Assembly (NCBI GenBank): GCA_002352055.1
Contig: DEHS01000102.1
Location: forward strand, 140,363 to 146,652
Origin: Legionellaceae bacterium UBA2794
Lineage (GTDB): Bacteria > Pseudomonadota > Gammaproteobacteria > Legionellales > Legionellaceae
Direction of reading: 5' to 3'
Length of the DNA stretch: 6,290 nucleotides
Under the pieces are notes generated by a model that did not search any database, was not told the DNA's origin, and saw nothing but the letters and a program-made list of their open reading frames with translations. The translations under genes and the position numbers were made by a program. Each line of letters opens with the position of its first letter. The first letter of the stretch is position 1. This document shows positions 1 through 5,676 of this stretch, piece after piece.

Positions 1-1811
1 TCGGGGGTGGTGGTGGGGGGGGTGGAGGTCTGGGAACTCGTGCAACCTTAGGAACACTCACGAACCTGGGTAACGGAGGTGCAGACCAAGGCTCGGGACT
101 TGATGGAAATGGCTATGGTCTAACCATTACTGCTGGTGCTGGAGGGGGAGGAATTAATGGTGGCAACAATGCAGGAGGTGGTGGTGGGGGCGCCGCTATA
201 GGAGAATTTACATTCTCTGGAGGAGGTGGCGGAGGAAGCTCAGGCTCAAATGGCGTGCAGCCTCAGGGCAATATACCACCACTTAGGATTATTGCAGTAC
301 CCTCTGGAGGCAATGGAGGTGATGGTGCAGGGGGTGGTGGAGGTGGCGTCGTCATAGTATCTCCTTCAAATGATGTAGATGGACAGGCTGGAAGCGGTGG
401 ATATGGCGGTGGTGGTGCTGGTGGTGCCGGTACTGGGGCATATGATGCCGCTTATACCGTTCAAGGTGGATCTGGCGGCCTGGGCGGTGGTGGTGGAGGA
501 GGGGGTGTTAATCAGTCTGGTACAACTCTCTCCACAGGAGGTAATTCTCTTGGCGGTGGGGGAGGAGGCGGTGGTGGGCCATCTAATGGATCGAACGCCA
601 TGGGTGGAACAGATACTGGAAATCTCGGTGCGGGTGGCGGGGGCATTGGTGCGGATACCGTTGGTGCTGGTTTTGGTGGTGGCGGTGGAGGTGGAGGCAG
701 CGGTATAGGTGCCGCTATTTTTGTGGATAGTAACCTGAATTTTACTGTACAAGCATTACAGGGCGTTCCAACCTTGTTTAATACGTCTAACAATACGACA
801 CAAGCCGGCACTTTTGGAACTGGCGGGCCTGGAGGTTCAGATGGCACCGATGGATCTGCGTTGGGAAACAGCATCTTTCTGCGTACGGGTTCTTCTCTTA
901 CATTTTTAGCTCAAGATACAGGCGATCTCTTAACTCTGGGTTCGCAAGTTGCCTTTACTGATGATACTGTTTTTGGCGCTGGAGGAACCAGTGTCTTCAT
1001 TAGAGGGAATGGCACTGTTATTTATAACGGAACAACCAATTATCAAGGCACAGTTCTGGTTAATAATGCGAATTTTAAGGTGAATGGACAGATTGATGAT
1101 GCTCCAGTCTTTGTATGTAGAAATGCAGGTTTTAGTTCGCAAAGAGGCACACTCAGCGGTAATGGAACAGTGACGGGTTCGGTATTTGCCAATTCAGGTA
1201 CCATCTCTCCCGACCCTGGAGAAACGCTCCACCTCGGTAGTTTAACACTTAATGCACCCAGTAGTGGCGCACTCGGAAGTCTGGTTCACATTGATATTAA
1301 TGGGAGTGGCACCTCTTTAGTTGCTGTTTCTGGAGCCGCGTCGCTAGCTGGAACCCTGGAAATTAATTTGGCTCCAAACACCCCTTATGGGCAATACATC
1401 GTGCTCACTTCATCGAGTATCACTGGCACTTTTAATTCCGTTATCTTTACAGGAGCAACCTCCAATCCAGGATATTCTGTTTCCTACCTACCGGTCGGAG
1501 CCCCTACCTATGTTCAGCTTGATTTGTTTCCCACAGCATCAGTTGAGATACCCGCAACAGTAAATGGTTCACCTATTTTTAATCCTGCAGTTGTGTGTTG
1601 TGGGCGACCTGTTCTTCTTGGACCATTACCGGTACCAGGAATAGGCCCTACTGTATATAGTGTCATCAATCAAAGCGGTAATGTCACCTGTCGCATTGGC
1701 CAGACTCAGACTCAAACTTACTTAAAGATGTATGGTACTAATGGTTCCTGTACTATCATTGGCACAAAAAAGGGAACTGTTTCTAAACCTTTAAAGGTAA
1801 TAGCACCATGA
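1..1811 (+). CDS. Glycine-rich autotransporter-passenger-like surface protein, 5' truncated, no beta-barrel
   Basis: The frame is open from base 3 to the TGA at 1809-1811, giving 602 visible residues; the start is outside the window. A GTG at 255 could be taken as the start, but the 84 codons before it continue the same glycine-rich pattern without a stop. Visible residues 1 to about 237 are glycine-rich with runs of up to eight or nine Gly. Next come beta-helix-like segments (AAIFVDSNLNFTV, NSIFLRTGSSLTF). A stretch resembling the autotransporter-associated beta-strand repeat (GNGTVIYNGTTNYQGTVLV) lies near bases 1003-1094. A passenger-end pattern (GTLSGNGTVTGSVFANSGTI, then SPDPG) follows at 1146-1220, and a G-S-L-x-x-I-D-I section up to about 1530. 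The last roughly 90 residues carry four cysteines and weakly resemble a bacterial Ig-like fold. No autotransporter barrel follows. It is probably exported and surface-exposed, in an operon with the overlapping barrel gene. Family resemblance is by eye and the exact function is unknown. Confidence 0.8.
   Translation, partial: GGGGGGGGGLGTRATLGTLTNLGNGGADQGSGLDGNGYGLTITAGAGGGGINGGNNAGGGGGGAAIGEFTFSGGGGGGSSGSNGVQPQGNIPPLRIIAVPSGGNGGDGAGGGGGGVVIVSPSNDVDGQAGSGGYGGGGAGGAGTGAYDAAYTVQGGSGGLGGGGGGGGVNQSGTTLSTGGNSLGGGGGGGGGPSNGSNAMGGTDTGNLGAGGGGIGADTVGAGFGGGGGGGGSGIGAAIFVDSNLNFTVQALQGVPTLFNTSNNTTQAGTFGTGGPGGSDGTDGSALGNSIFLRTGSSLTFLAQDTGDLLTLGSQVAFTDDTVFGAGGTSVFIRGNGTVIYNGTTNYQGTVLVNNANFKVNGQIDDAPVFVCRNAGFSSQRGTLSGNGTVTGSVFANSGTISPDPGETLHLGSLTLNAPSSGALGSLVHIDINGSGTSLVAVSGAASLAGTLEINLAPNTPYGQYIVLTSSSITGTFNSVIFTGATSNPGYSVSYLPVGAPTYVQLDLFPTASVEIPATVNGSPIFNPAVVCCGRPVLLGPLPVPGIGPTVYSVINQSGNVTCRIGQTQTQTYLKMYGTNGSCTIIGTKKGTVSKPLKVIAP
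3..713 (+). repeat. Glycine-codon (GGN) low-complexity tract
   Basis: About 710 bases dominated by GGT, GGA, GGC and GGG codons, encoding blocks of five to nine glycines separated by short mixed stretches. The third codon position varies, so this is a protein-level repeat rather than an exact DNA repeat. It includes one uninterrupted run of eight G at 15-22 and several runs of five. The tract creates long open frames on the opposite strand (proline-rich) and in the +1 frame that are not genes. Confidence 0.85.
1793..1811 (+). promoter_or_regulatory. Ribosome-binding site and ATGA stop/start overlap
   Basis: AAAGG at 1793-1797 lies ten bases before the ATG at 1808-1810. That ATG overlaps the TGA stop of the upstream gene (1809-1811) in the arrangement ATGA. 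Such overlaps usually mean translational coupling, so the passenger-like protein and the barrel protein are expected to be made from one transcript in linked amounts. The coupling is inference; the overlap is read directly. Confidence 0.75.
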
Positions 1812-2548
1812 ATCAAATTTTGACAGTGTTTAAAACTTTTCTGGTAGTGCTGAGTCTGCCCGGAGTAGCTTATTCCGCTCAGGATACGACTGACACTTCT
1901 GTAAACGATTGGACAGGACTATATGCCGGGATTAATGCAGGGTTTGCATTTAACAGGGCTCAATTAAAATCGCAGCAGTTAGGGTTTACTAATCCCAGTG
2001 GAACCTGCAACACCAAGTCAGATTCTTCAACTTTCTTTCCAGGTCTTCAATTGGGCTATATGCATCAATTTCTCGACCTGGTAGCAGGCGTAGAATCCAA
2101 TATCATTTTTAATTCGCAGCAAGATGATAAATTAAATTGTATTTGCCCTCAGTATACCGCTGTTTCCGATCGTTTCCTGTTTAAGCGTACCATGCAAAGT
2201 TCTATTAAAGGGCGCACAGGACTGGCCTTGAATTGGAATCAACGTAACCTTCTCCCCTATTTGACTGCTGGGGCAATAATTATTAATACAGGATTGACTT
2301 ACAAAAATGAAGGGGGCGACTATTATTCTAACGACACGTCCCGAACAGGTTGGTTAATAGGTGCAGGAATAGAATGGTCCTTTAGCCAAAATTGGTCATT
2401 ACGTGCTGAGTATTCTCATACAGATTATGGAAATAGCATTAATTTGAACATACCCAGTGTCTATGGCTTGCAGGATCCAAATGGCAATGCTCGTGTTAGT
2501 TTAAACACCAATAACATTTCATTAGCAATTAATTATTGGATTTCATAG
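1808..2548 (+). CDS. Outer-membrane beta-barrel (Omp25/Omp31-like porin family) protein
   Basis: A 246-residue protein. Residues 1-24 form a signal peptide (hydrophobic core TFLVVLSLPGVA, likely cleavage around AYSA/QD). The mature start has DWTGLYAGINAGFAFN, close to the W-T-G-x-Y-x-G-x-x-x-G hallmark of small outer-membrane barrels of the OMP_b-brl/Omp31 group. Alternating strands follow, including FPGLQLGYMHQFLDLVAGVE, LLPYLTAGAIIINTGL, GWLIGAGIEWSFSQNWSLRA and EYSHTDYG. The C-terminal strand ISLAINYWIS is aromatic-rich and ends at the terminus, as expected for BAM-dependent insertion, though the last residue is Ser rather than Phe. Length and strand pattern suggest an eight-stranded barrel. 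Three cysteines (67, 111, 113) sit in probable external loops, which is uncommon for such barrels. It overlaps the passenger-like gene by ATGA, suggesting a functional partnership. The substrate or role is unknown. Confidence 0.85.
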   Translation: MNQILTVFKTFLVVLSLPGVAYSAQDTTDTSVNDWTGLYAGINAGFAFNRAQLKSQQLGFTNPSGTCNTKSDSSTFFPGLQLGYMHQFLDLVAGVESNIIFNSQQDDKLNCICPQYTAVSDRFLFKRTMQSSIKGRTGLALNWNQRNLLPYLTAGAIIINTGLTYKNEGGDYYSNDTSRTGWLIGAGIEWSFSQNWSLRAEYSHTDYGNSINLNIPSVYGLQDPNGNARVSLNTNNISLAINYWIS

Positions 2549-2580
2549 TTTAGCGAGCAAAAAATTAAGCTCTGTGATAT

Positions 2581-2637
2581 ATGAAAAAAAATCTTCCTCC
2601 AGAAATGAGGGACTATATGACTGGCGTAAAATTATGA
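2581..2637 (+). other. Possible leader mini-ORF (up to 18 codons) overlapping the aldolase start
   Basis: An ATG at 2581 opens an 18-codon frame (MKKNLPPEMRDYMTGVKL) whose TGA at 2635-2637 overlaps the ATG at 2634 of the next gene as ATGA. In-frame ATGs also occur at 2605 and 2617. The last is preceded by GAGGGA (2607-2612) at a spacing of four bases, so a six-codon peptide MTGVKL has the best initiation signal. The downstream gene has no convincing ribosome-binding site next to its own ATG, so it may be translated by re-initiation after this mini-ORF. CCTC at 2596-2599 could pair with GAGG at 2607-2610 and hide the site. It may be chance; no conservation data are available. Confidence 0.3.
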
Positions 2638-3704
2638 GTGTAATAAAAAATAGATTAAAAGATAGAGACACCCCTTGTTTATTAATTGACCTGGATAAAT
2701 TACAGGAAAATATAGATTCTATGCAGGAGTATGCAACTCAGGCAAAGGTTAATGTTCGACCGCATTGTAAAACTCATAAATGCTCACAAATAGCCAAGTT
2801 GCAAGTTGACGCTGGGGCTATTGGTATTTCAGCAGCCAAACTTTCGGAAGCAGAAGTACTGATTGAAAAAGGCATTCGAAATATTCTGATTACTTCGCCA
2901 ATTGTCTCCGAGATCAAATTAAATAGACTTGCCGAATGTCTGGAAAAAGCACCAGAGCTATTGCTAGTCTTGGATAATTTCAAAAATGCGGACGCATTGA
3001 ATCATCTCGGCCAGGAACTAAACCAACATATAGGGGTTTTGGTGGATTTGGATCCCGGCCTTGGTAGAACCGGAGTAAATCCCGCAGTCGCCTTAGAGTT
3101 TGCTCAATTCCTAAAAACAAAACTATGGCTTAAGGTTCAAGGGATTCAATGTTACGCGGGAAATTTACAACATATTAGTAACTATAATGAGCGTAAAATC
3201 AGTTCACTAAAAACTATGGAGATGGCTTCGGAGACTTTTAGACTCTTAAAGCCTCTTTTTCCTGAATTTCATATCCTTACTGGCTCAGGCACGGGAACTT
3301 TTGATATTGATCCAGACGCGTCGGAAATTACGGAAATTCAGCCGGGGTCCTATACGGTAATGGATGTGCAATATGAACGTGTCGGATCTAAAGAAAATCC
3401 GAATCAATTTGATCGTTTTAAAAATGCAATGACTCTGATGACAACCGTTATCAGTTCCAATAGGGAAGAACATGTGACGGTTGATGCCGGTACAAAAGCT
3501 GTCTATTTTGACCCCAAGGTCACTCCGAGGATTATTAGTCATCCTCATTTATCGTATGATTGGGGTGGATTTGGTGATGAACAAGGTAAGATCACAGGCT
3601 ATCCTCTGCCCAATAATGAAGAGTTGATTGAGATGGTGGTCCCGCATTGTGATCCTACTATTAATCTGTTTGATAAATTTTTTATTGTTCAGAATAATAG
3701 GTAA
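2634..3704 (+). CDS. PLP-dependent D-threonine aldolase / D-serine dehydratase (DSD1) family enzyme
   Basis: A 356-residue protein from ATG 2634. An in-frame GTG at 2574 would add 20 residues, but the family usually begins about ten residues before the TPCLLIDLD strand, so ATG is preferred. The N-terminal alanine-racemase-type barrel carries RPHCKTHK, where Lys46 is the expected PLP Schiff-base lysine. Further family motifs are GAIGISAAKLSEAEVL, VDLDPGLGRTG, LTGSGTGTF (PLP phosphate-binding region), EIQPGSYTVMD and VDAGTKAVYFD. The C-terminal domain ends with PHCDPTINLFD; His338 and Asp340 fit the metal pair of bacterial D-threonine aldolases, whereas eukaryotic D-serine dehydratases have Cys at the second place. 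Likely reactions are cleavage of D-threonine or other D-3-hydroxy amino acids to glycine plus an aldehyde, or D-serine deamination; substrate cannot be decided here. No signal peptide, so cytoplasmic. It lies 85 bases after the barrel gene, and co-transcription is possible but unproven. Confidence 0.9.
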   Translation: MSVIKNRLKDRDTPCLLIDLDKLQENIDSMQEYATQAKVNVRPHCKTHKCSQIAKLQVDAGAIGISAAKLSEAEVLIEKGIRNILITSPIVSEIKLNRLAECLEKAPELLLVLDNFKNADALNHLGQELNQHIGVLVDLDPGLGRTGVNPAVALEFAQFLKTKLWLKVQGIQCYAGNLQHISNYNERKISSLKTMEMASETFRLLKPLFPEFHILTGSGTGTFDIDPDASEITEIQPGSYTVMDVQYERVGSKENPNQFDRFKNAMTLMTTVISSNREEHVTVDAGTKAVYFDPKVTPRIISHPHLSYDWGGFGDEQGKITGYPLPNNEELIEMVVPHCDPTINLFDKFFIVQNNR

Positions 3705-3741
3705 TAGATATTTGGGACATTGATTTAAGAGGAAAATCACA

Positions 3742-3816
3742 ATGACATTTTTCTCACCTACGCTTCTCCGAGCGAATTACCTAAGTTATATGACAATGTC
3801 GTATTGTTTGAATTAG
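3742..3816 (+). CDS. Candidate small protein, 24 residues, strong ribosome-binding site
   Basis: ATG at 3742 to TAG at 3814-3816 encodes MTFFSPTLLRANYLSYMTMS then YCLN. AAGAGGA at 3727-3733 sits eight bases before the ATG, a better Shine-Dalgarno match than several real genes in the window have. It lies between the aldolase stop (3704) and the ribosome-binding site of the cyclase gene (3823-3828). The peptide is mildly hydrophobic with no clear membrane helix and no recognised family. It could be a real small protein, a leader peptide for the cyclase gene, or a decayed gene remnant. Support is only the start signal and position. Confidence 0.35.
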   Translation: MTFFSPTLLRANYLSYMTMSYCLN

Positions 3817-3836
3817 CATTATAAGGGAACCAACTC

Positions 3837-4604
3837 ATGATAAAGAAAATGTTTCTATTTTCGCTCTTTCTTGTTGTTTCAATGGCAAGTATGGCGAATG
3901 ACCTCGTTGACTTAAGTTATCCCTATAATAAACATACAATTTATTGGCCGACAGAAAAAGGCTTTGATTTGAAAAAGGTCTTTTATGGAATGACGGCTGG
4001 CGGATATTTTTATTCCGCTTTCAAATTTTGTACTCCTGAGCATGGTGGTACTCATTTGGATGCCCCACGACATTTTGCCGAACATGGATTGACTGTGGAT
4101 GAAATTCCTCTTCACCAGCTGTTTGGGAATGCAGTGGTAATAGATGTGACAAAAAAAGTAAAAAATAACGTGGATTACGCAATAAGTGTCCCTGATATTA
4201 AGGCATTTGAAGATAAATATCGCCCACTATCCAAAGAGGATATTGTGCTGTTTAAAACAGGTTGGGGTAAATACTGGCATAATAAAAAGCACTATTTGGG
4301 ATCGGATAAAGAAGGAGATGTAAAAAATTTGCATTTCCCTGGGCTTTCCCCGGAAGCAGCACGTTATTTAGTAAATCGTAAAATAAAAGGACTAGGAATT
4401 GATACCGCAAGCATGGATCCAGGTAATTCCAGTGAATTTTTGGCTCATCGCATCATTCTTGCAGCCAATTTGTATGGTATTGAAAATGTAGCTAATGTGG
4501 AATTATTACCGGTTTTGGGGGCGCAATTGATAGTGGCTCCGTTAAAAATTGAAGGGGGTAGTGGGGCACCTGCGCGAATTTTTGCTAATATACCCGGACG
4601 ATAA
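3837..4604 (+). CDS. Exported cyclase-family (kynurenine formamidase-like) metal-dependent hydrolase
   Basis: A 255-residue protein. The ATG is eight bases after AAGGGA (3823-3828). Residues 1-20 form a signal peptide (MIKK, then a Phe/Leu/Val core, cleavage likely after SMA at Ala20), so the enzyme is predicted periplasmic or secreted. The cyclase signature HGGTHLDAPRHF spans residues 69-80; His69, His73, Asp75 and His79 match the metal ligands of bacterial kynurenine formamidase (KynB). His204 and Glu216 are spaced like the remaining ligand pair of KynB. FKTGW (139-143), FPGLSPEAARYL (167-178) and GIDTASMDPG (187-196) are further family blocks. Members hydrolyse N-formylkynurenine or related amides, lactones and cyclic compounds; the substrate here is unknown. 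Family members without a signal peptide are common, so export is worth noting. It is preceded by a 132-base spacer and converges with the flavoprotein gene. Confidence 0.9.
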   Translation: MIKKMFLFSLFLVVSMASMANDLVDLSYPYNKHTIYWPTEKGFDLKKVFYGMTAGGYFYSAFKFCTPEHGGTHLDAPRHFAEHGLTVDEIPLHQLFGNAVVIDVTKKVKNNVDYAISVPDIKAFEDKYRPLSKEDIVLFKTGWGKYWHNKKHYLGSDKEGDVKNLHFPGLSPEAARYLVNRKIKGLGIDTASMDPGNSSEFLAHRIILAANLYGIENVANVELLPVLGAQLIVAPLKIEGGSGAPARIFANIPGR

Positions 4605-4614
4605 TCAGCAATAT

Positions 4615-5520
4615 TCAATAGTTTTTTGAGCAGTGGTTATGGACATCTGTAGCGGCAGTTGCCCCTTCACCTTCTCCAACACATAACTGGTTTAGGCCAG
4701 CAATGATGTCACCAGCCGCGTAAAGACCTTCAACAGAGGTTTGTTGATGTTTGGAGACAATTAAATCCCCTTCTGTTTCTCGGGCTCCTAATCCCAGTGC
4801 TAACTGGTTCGACTTGGCACATCCCAGAGCAGAGTAAAGAGTATCAAAAGTATATAATTTCCCATCAGGAGCTGTGGCAGAAATACAAGATGAATTTAAG
4901 TCAGTAGTCAGAGAGGGGCTTTCAATGATTCGAATCCGTGCTTCTTCAATCTGGCGCTGTTCCTCTGCGGAAAAATTCACCCCGCCATCTTGAATCAGTA
5001 AAGTAATATATGGGGAGTAATGGCGTAAAAAGAGGGCTTTATCCAGGCCACTTTTATCATGGCTTATCACTGCAATCCGTTTATTAATCACCTCATATGC
5101 GTCACATACAGGACAATAACGTAATAATCCTTTCTTTATAGCTTGTTTTATATGCTTTATTCTTGGTGCAACATCGGTAACACCAGTTGCCAATATGACA
5201 TATTTACTAACAAAAGTATCAGTTTCAGTGGTAGCAACAAAATGATGTTGGCTGTTTTGTTTTAGCGTTTCTATTTTTTGCTTAATTACAGGAATATTAT
5301 ATTTTTTAAGTTGTCCCTTTAGCCTGTTTAATAACTCAACTCCAGAAATTCCTTTAGAAAAACCAGGATAGTTGTGCGAAAGAGGGATAAGTGACGCGCG
5401 ACTTTGGCCATAATTGAAAATTTTAAACTGACGTCGGAAACGTGCCAGATAGATTGCTGCTGTTAATCCAGCGGGTCCACCACCCACAATAATACAGTCA
5501 AGCACTGGACTTTTAGCCAT
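4615..5520 (-). CDS. Thioredoxin-reductase-like FAD-dependent oxidoreductase
   Basis: A 301-residue protein, slightly shorter than the roughly 315-320 of standard bacterial TrxB. The N-terminal Rossmann motif GGGPAG (residues 13-18) binds FAD; YVILATGV (107-114) and GLYAAGDI (265-272) are the conserved FAD-domain segments. The redox pair is C136-P-V-C139 in LRYCPVCDAYE, the form seen in a TrxR-like subfamily rather than the CATCDG of classical TrxB. The second dinucleotide domain begins IAVISHDKSGLDKALFL, where a normal NADPH domain has GxGxxA. The HRRxxxR phosphate-binding residues are also absent (LLIQDGG instead). The electron donor is therefore uncertain; a different donor or a non-reductase redox role is possible. 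Start at ATG 5518-5520 has only a weak GGA upstream. It is transcribed away from the permease gene and convergent with the cyclase gene, stop to stop ten bases apart. Confidence 0.9.
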   Translation of the reverse strand: MAKSPVLDCIIVGGGPAGLTAAIYLARFRRQFKIFNYGQSRASLIPLSHNYPGFSKGISGVELLNRLKGQLKKYNIPVIKQKIETLKQNSQHHFVATTETDTFVSKYVILATGVTDVAPRIKHIKQAIKKGLLRYCPVCDAYEVINKRIAVISHDKSGLDKALFLRHYSPYITLLIQDGGVNFSAEEQRQIEEARIRIIESPSLTTDLNSSCISATAPDGKLYTFDTLYSALGCAKSNQLALGLGARETEGDLIVSKHQQTSVEGLYAAGDIIAGLNQLCVGEGEGATAATDVHNHCSKNY

Positions 5521-5544
5521 TTAAAGCGTCCATGAGTAAATCCG

Positions 5545-5557
5545 TATACTAAGTATA
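5545..5557. repeat. Inverted repeat TATAC-TAA-GTATA upstream of the flavoprotein gene
   Basis: A perfect 5-base inverted repeat with a 3-base centre, 25 bases before the flavoprotein start. On the minus strand it contains TATACT, which could be a -10 box, so the repeat might be an operator over that box or chance in AT-rich DNA. No good -35 box lies at the right distance. Confidence 0.3.
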
Positions 5558-5592
5558 GCCAGAAATTAGCCCTTATCTATTGATAATGGATA

Positions 5593-5598
5593 TATAAT
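5593..5598 (+). promoter_or_regulatory. Consensus -10 box, probable promoter of the permease gene
   Basis: A perfect TATAAT lies 78 bases before the permease ATG. No clear -35 box is seen 16-18 bases upstream (the sequence there is CCCTTA), so the promoter may be activator-dependent or weak. Transcription would start near 5605 and give a leader of about 70 bases. Confidence 0.4.
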
Positions 5599-5600
5599 AC

Positions 5601-5627
5601 GGTGATCATCCTAACAGGTGTATCACC
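5601..5627. repeat. Overlapping inverted repeats in the divergent promoter region
   Basis: GGTGAT at 5601-5606 is the inverse of ATCACC at 5622-5627. Inside it, GGTG-TAT-CACC at 5617-5627 is a perfect short palindrome, and TGATCA at 5603-5608 is another. They lie just downstream of the forward -10 box and across the candidate reverse promoter, a position typical of an operator. No regulator can be named. It is not a terminator, since the next T run is nine bases further on and no strong stem precedes it. Confidence 0.35.
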
Positions 5628-5635
5628 AGGGTCAA
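5608..5635 (-). promoter_or_regulatory. Candidate sigma70-type promoter for the flavoprotein gene
   Basis: On the minus strand TTGACC (5630-5635) is followed after 16 bases by TAGGAT (5608-5613); these match the -35 box in five of six and the -10 box in four of six positions. Transcription would start near 5601 and give a leader of about 80 bases. It overlaps the inferred start point of the forward promoter, so the two may compete. Confidence 0.3.
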
Positions 5636-5676
5636 TTTTTCTCTACAATAGAACTTTACTCAAAATTAAATCAATT

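Noticed and set aside
255..257. GTG 255 as the start of the glycine-rich gene
   Set aside because: The frame is open back to base 3 with the same composition and protein pattern. The purine-rich stretch upstream consists of glycine codons rather than a ribosome-binding site.
366..874. Open frames on the minus strand (366-752, 512-874) and in the +1 forward frame (379-708)
   Set aside because: They are shadows of the GGN-rich gene. The reverse strand of glycine codons reads as proline-, alanine- or threonine-type codons without stops; the proteins are low-complexity and lack start signals.
2555..2572. Possible terminator GAGC-N10-GCTC after the barrel gene
   Set aside because: The stem is only four base pairs and no T run follows, so it is not a credible intrinsic terminator.
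3716..3800. GACATTG (3716-3722) and CAATGTC (3794-3800) as a long hairpin or recombination site
   Set aside because: Seven bases separated by 71 bases in AT-rich DNA is expected by chance, and no flanking homology extends it.
2774..4115. Minus-strand frames at 2774-2983, 3285-3548, 3549-3740 and 3912-4115
   Set aside because: They lie wholly or mainly antisense to well-supported enzyme genes, show no family features and have no convincing start signals.
4583..4626. Possible shared terminator between the convergent cyclase and flavoprotein genes
   Set aside because: TGCT/AGCA and a T run at 4621-4626 are present, but the stem is weak, mismatched and not next to the T run.
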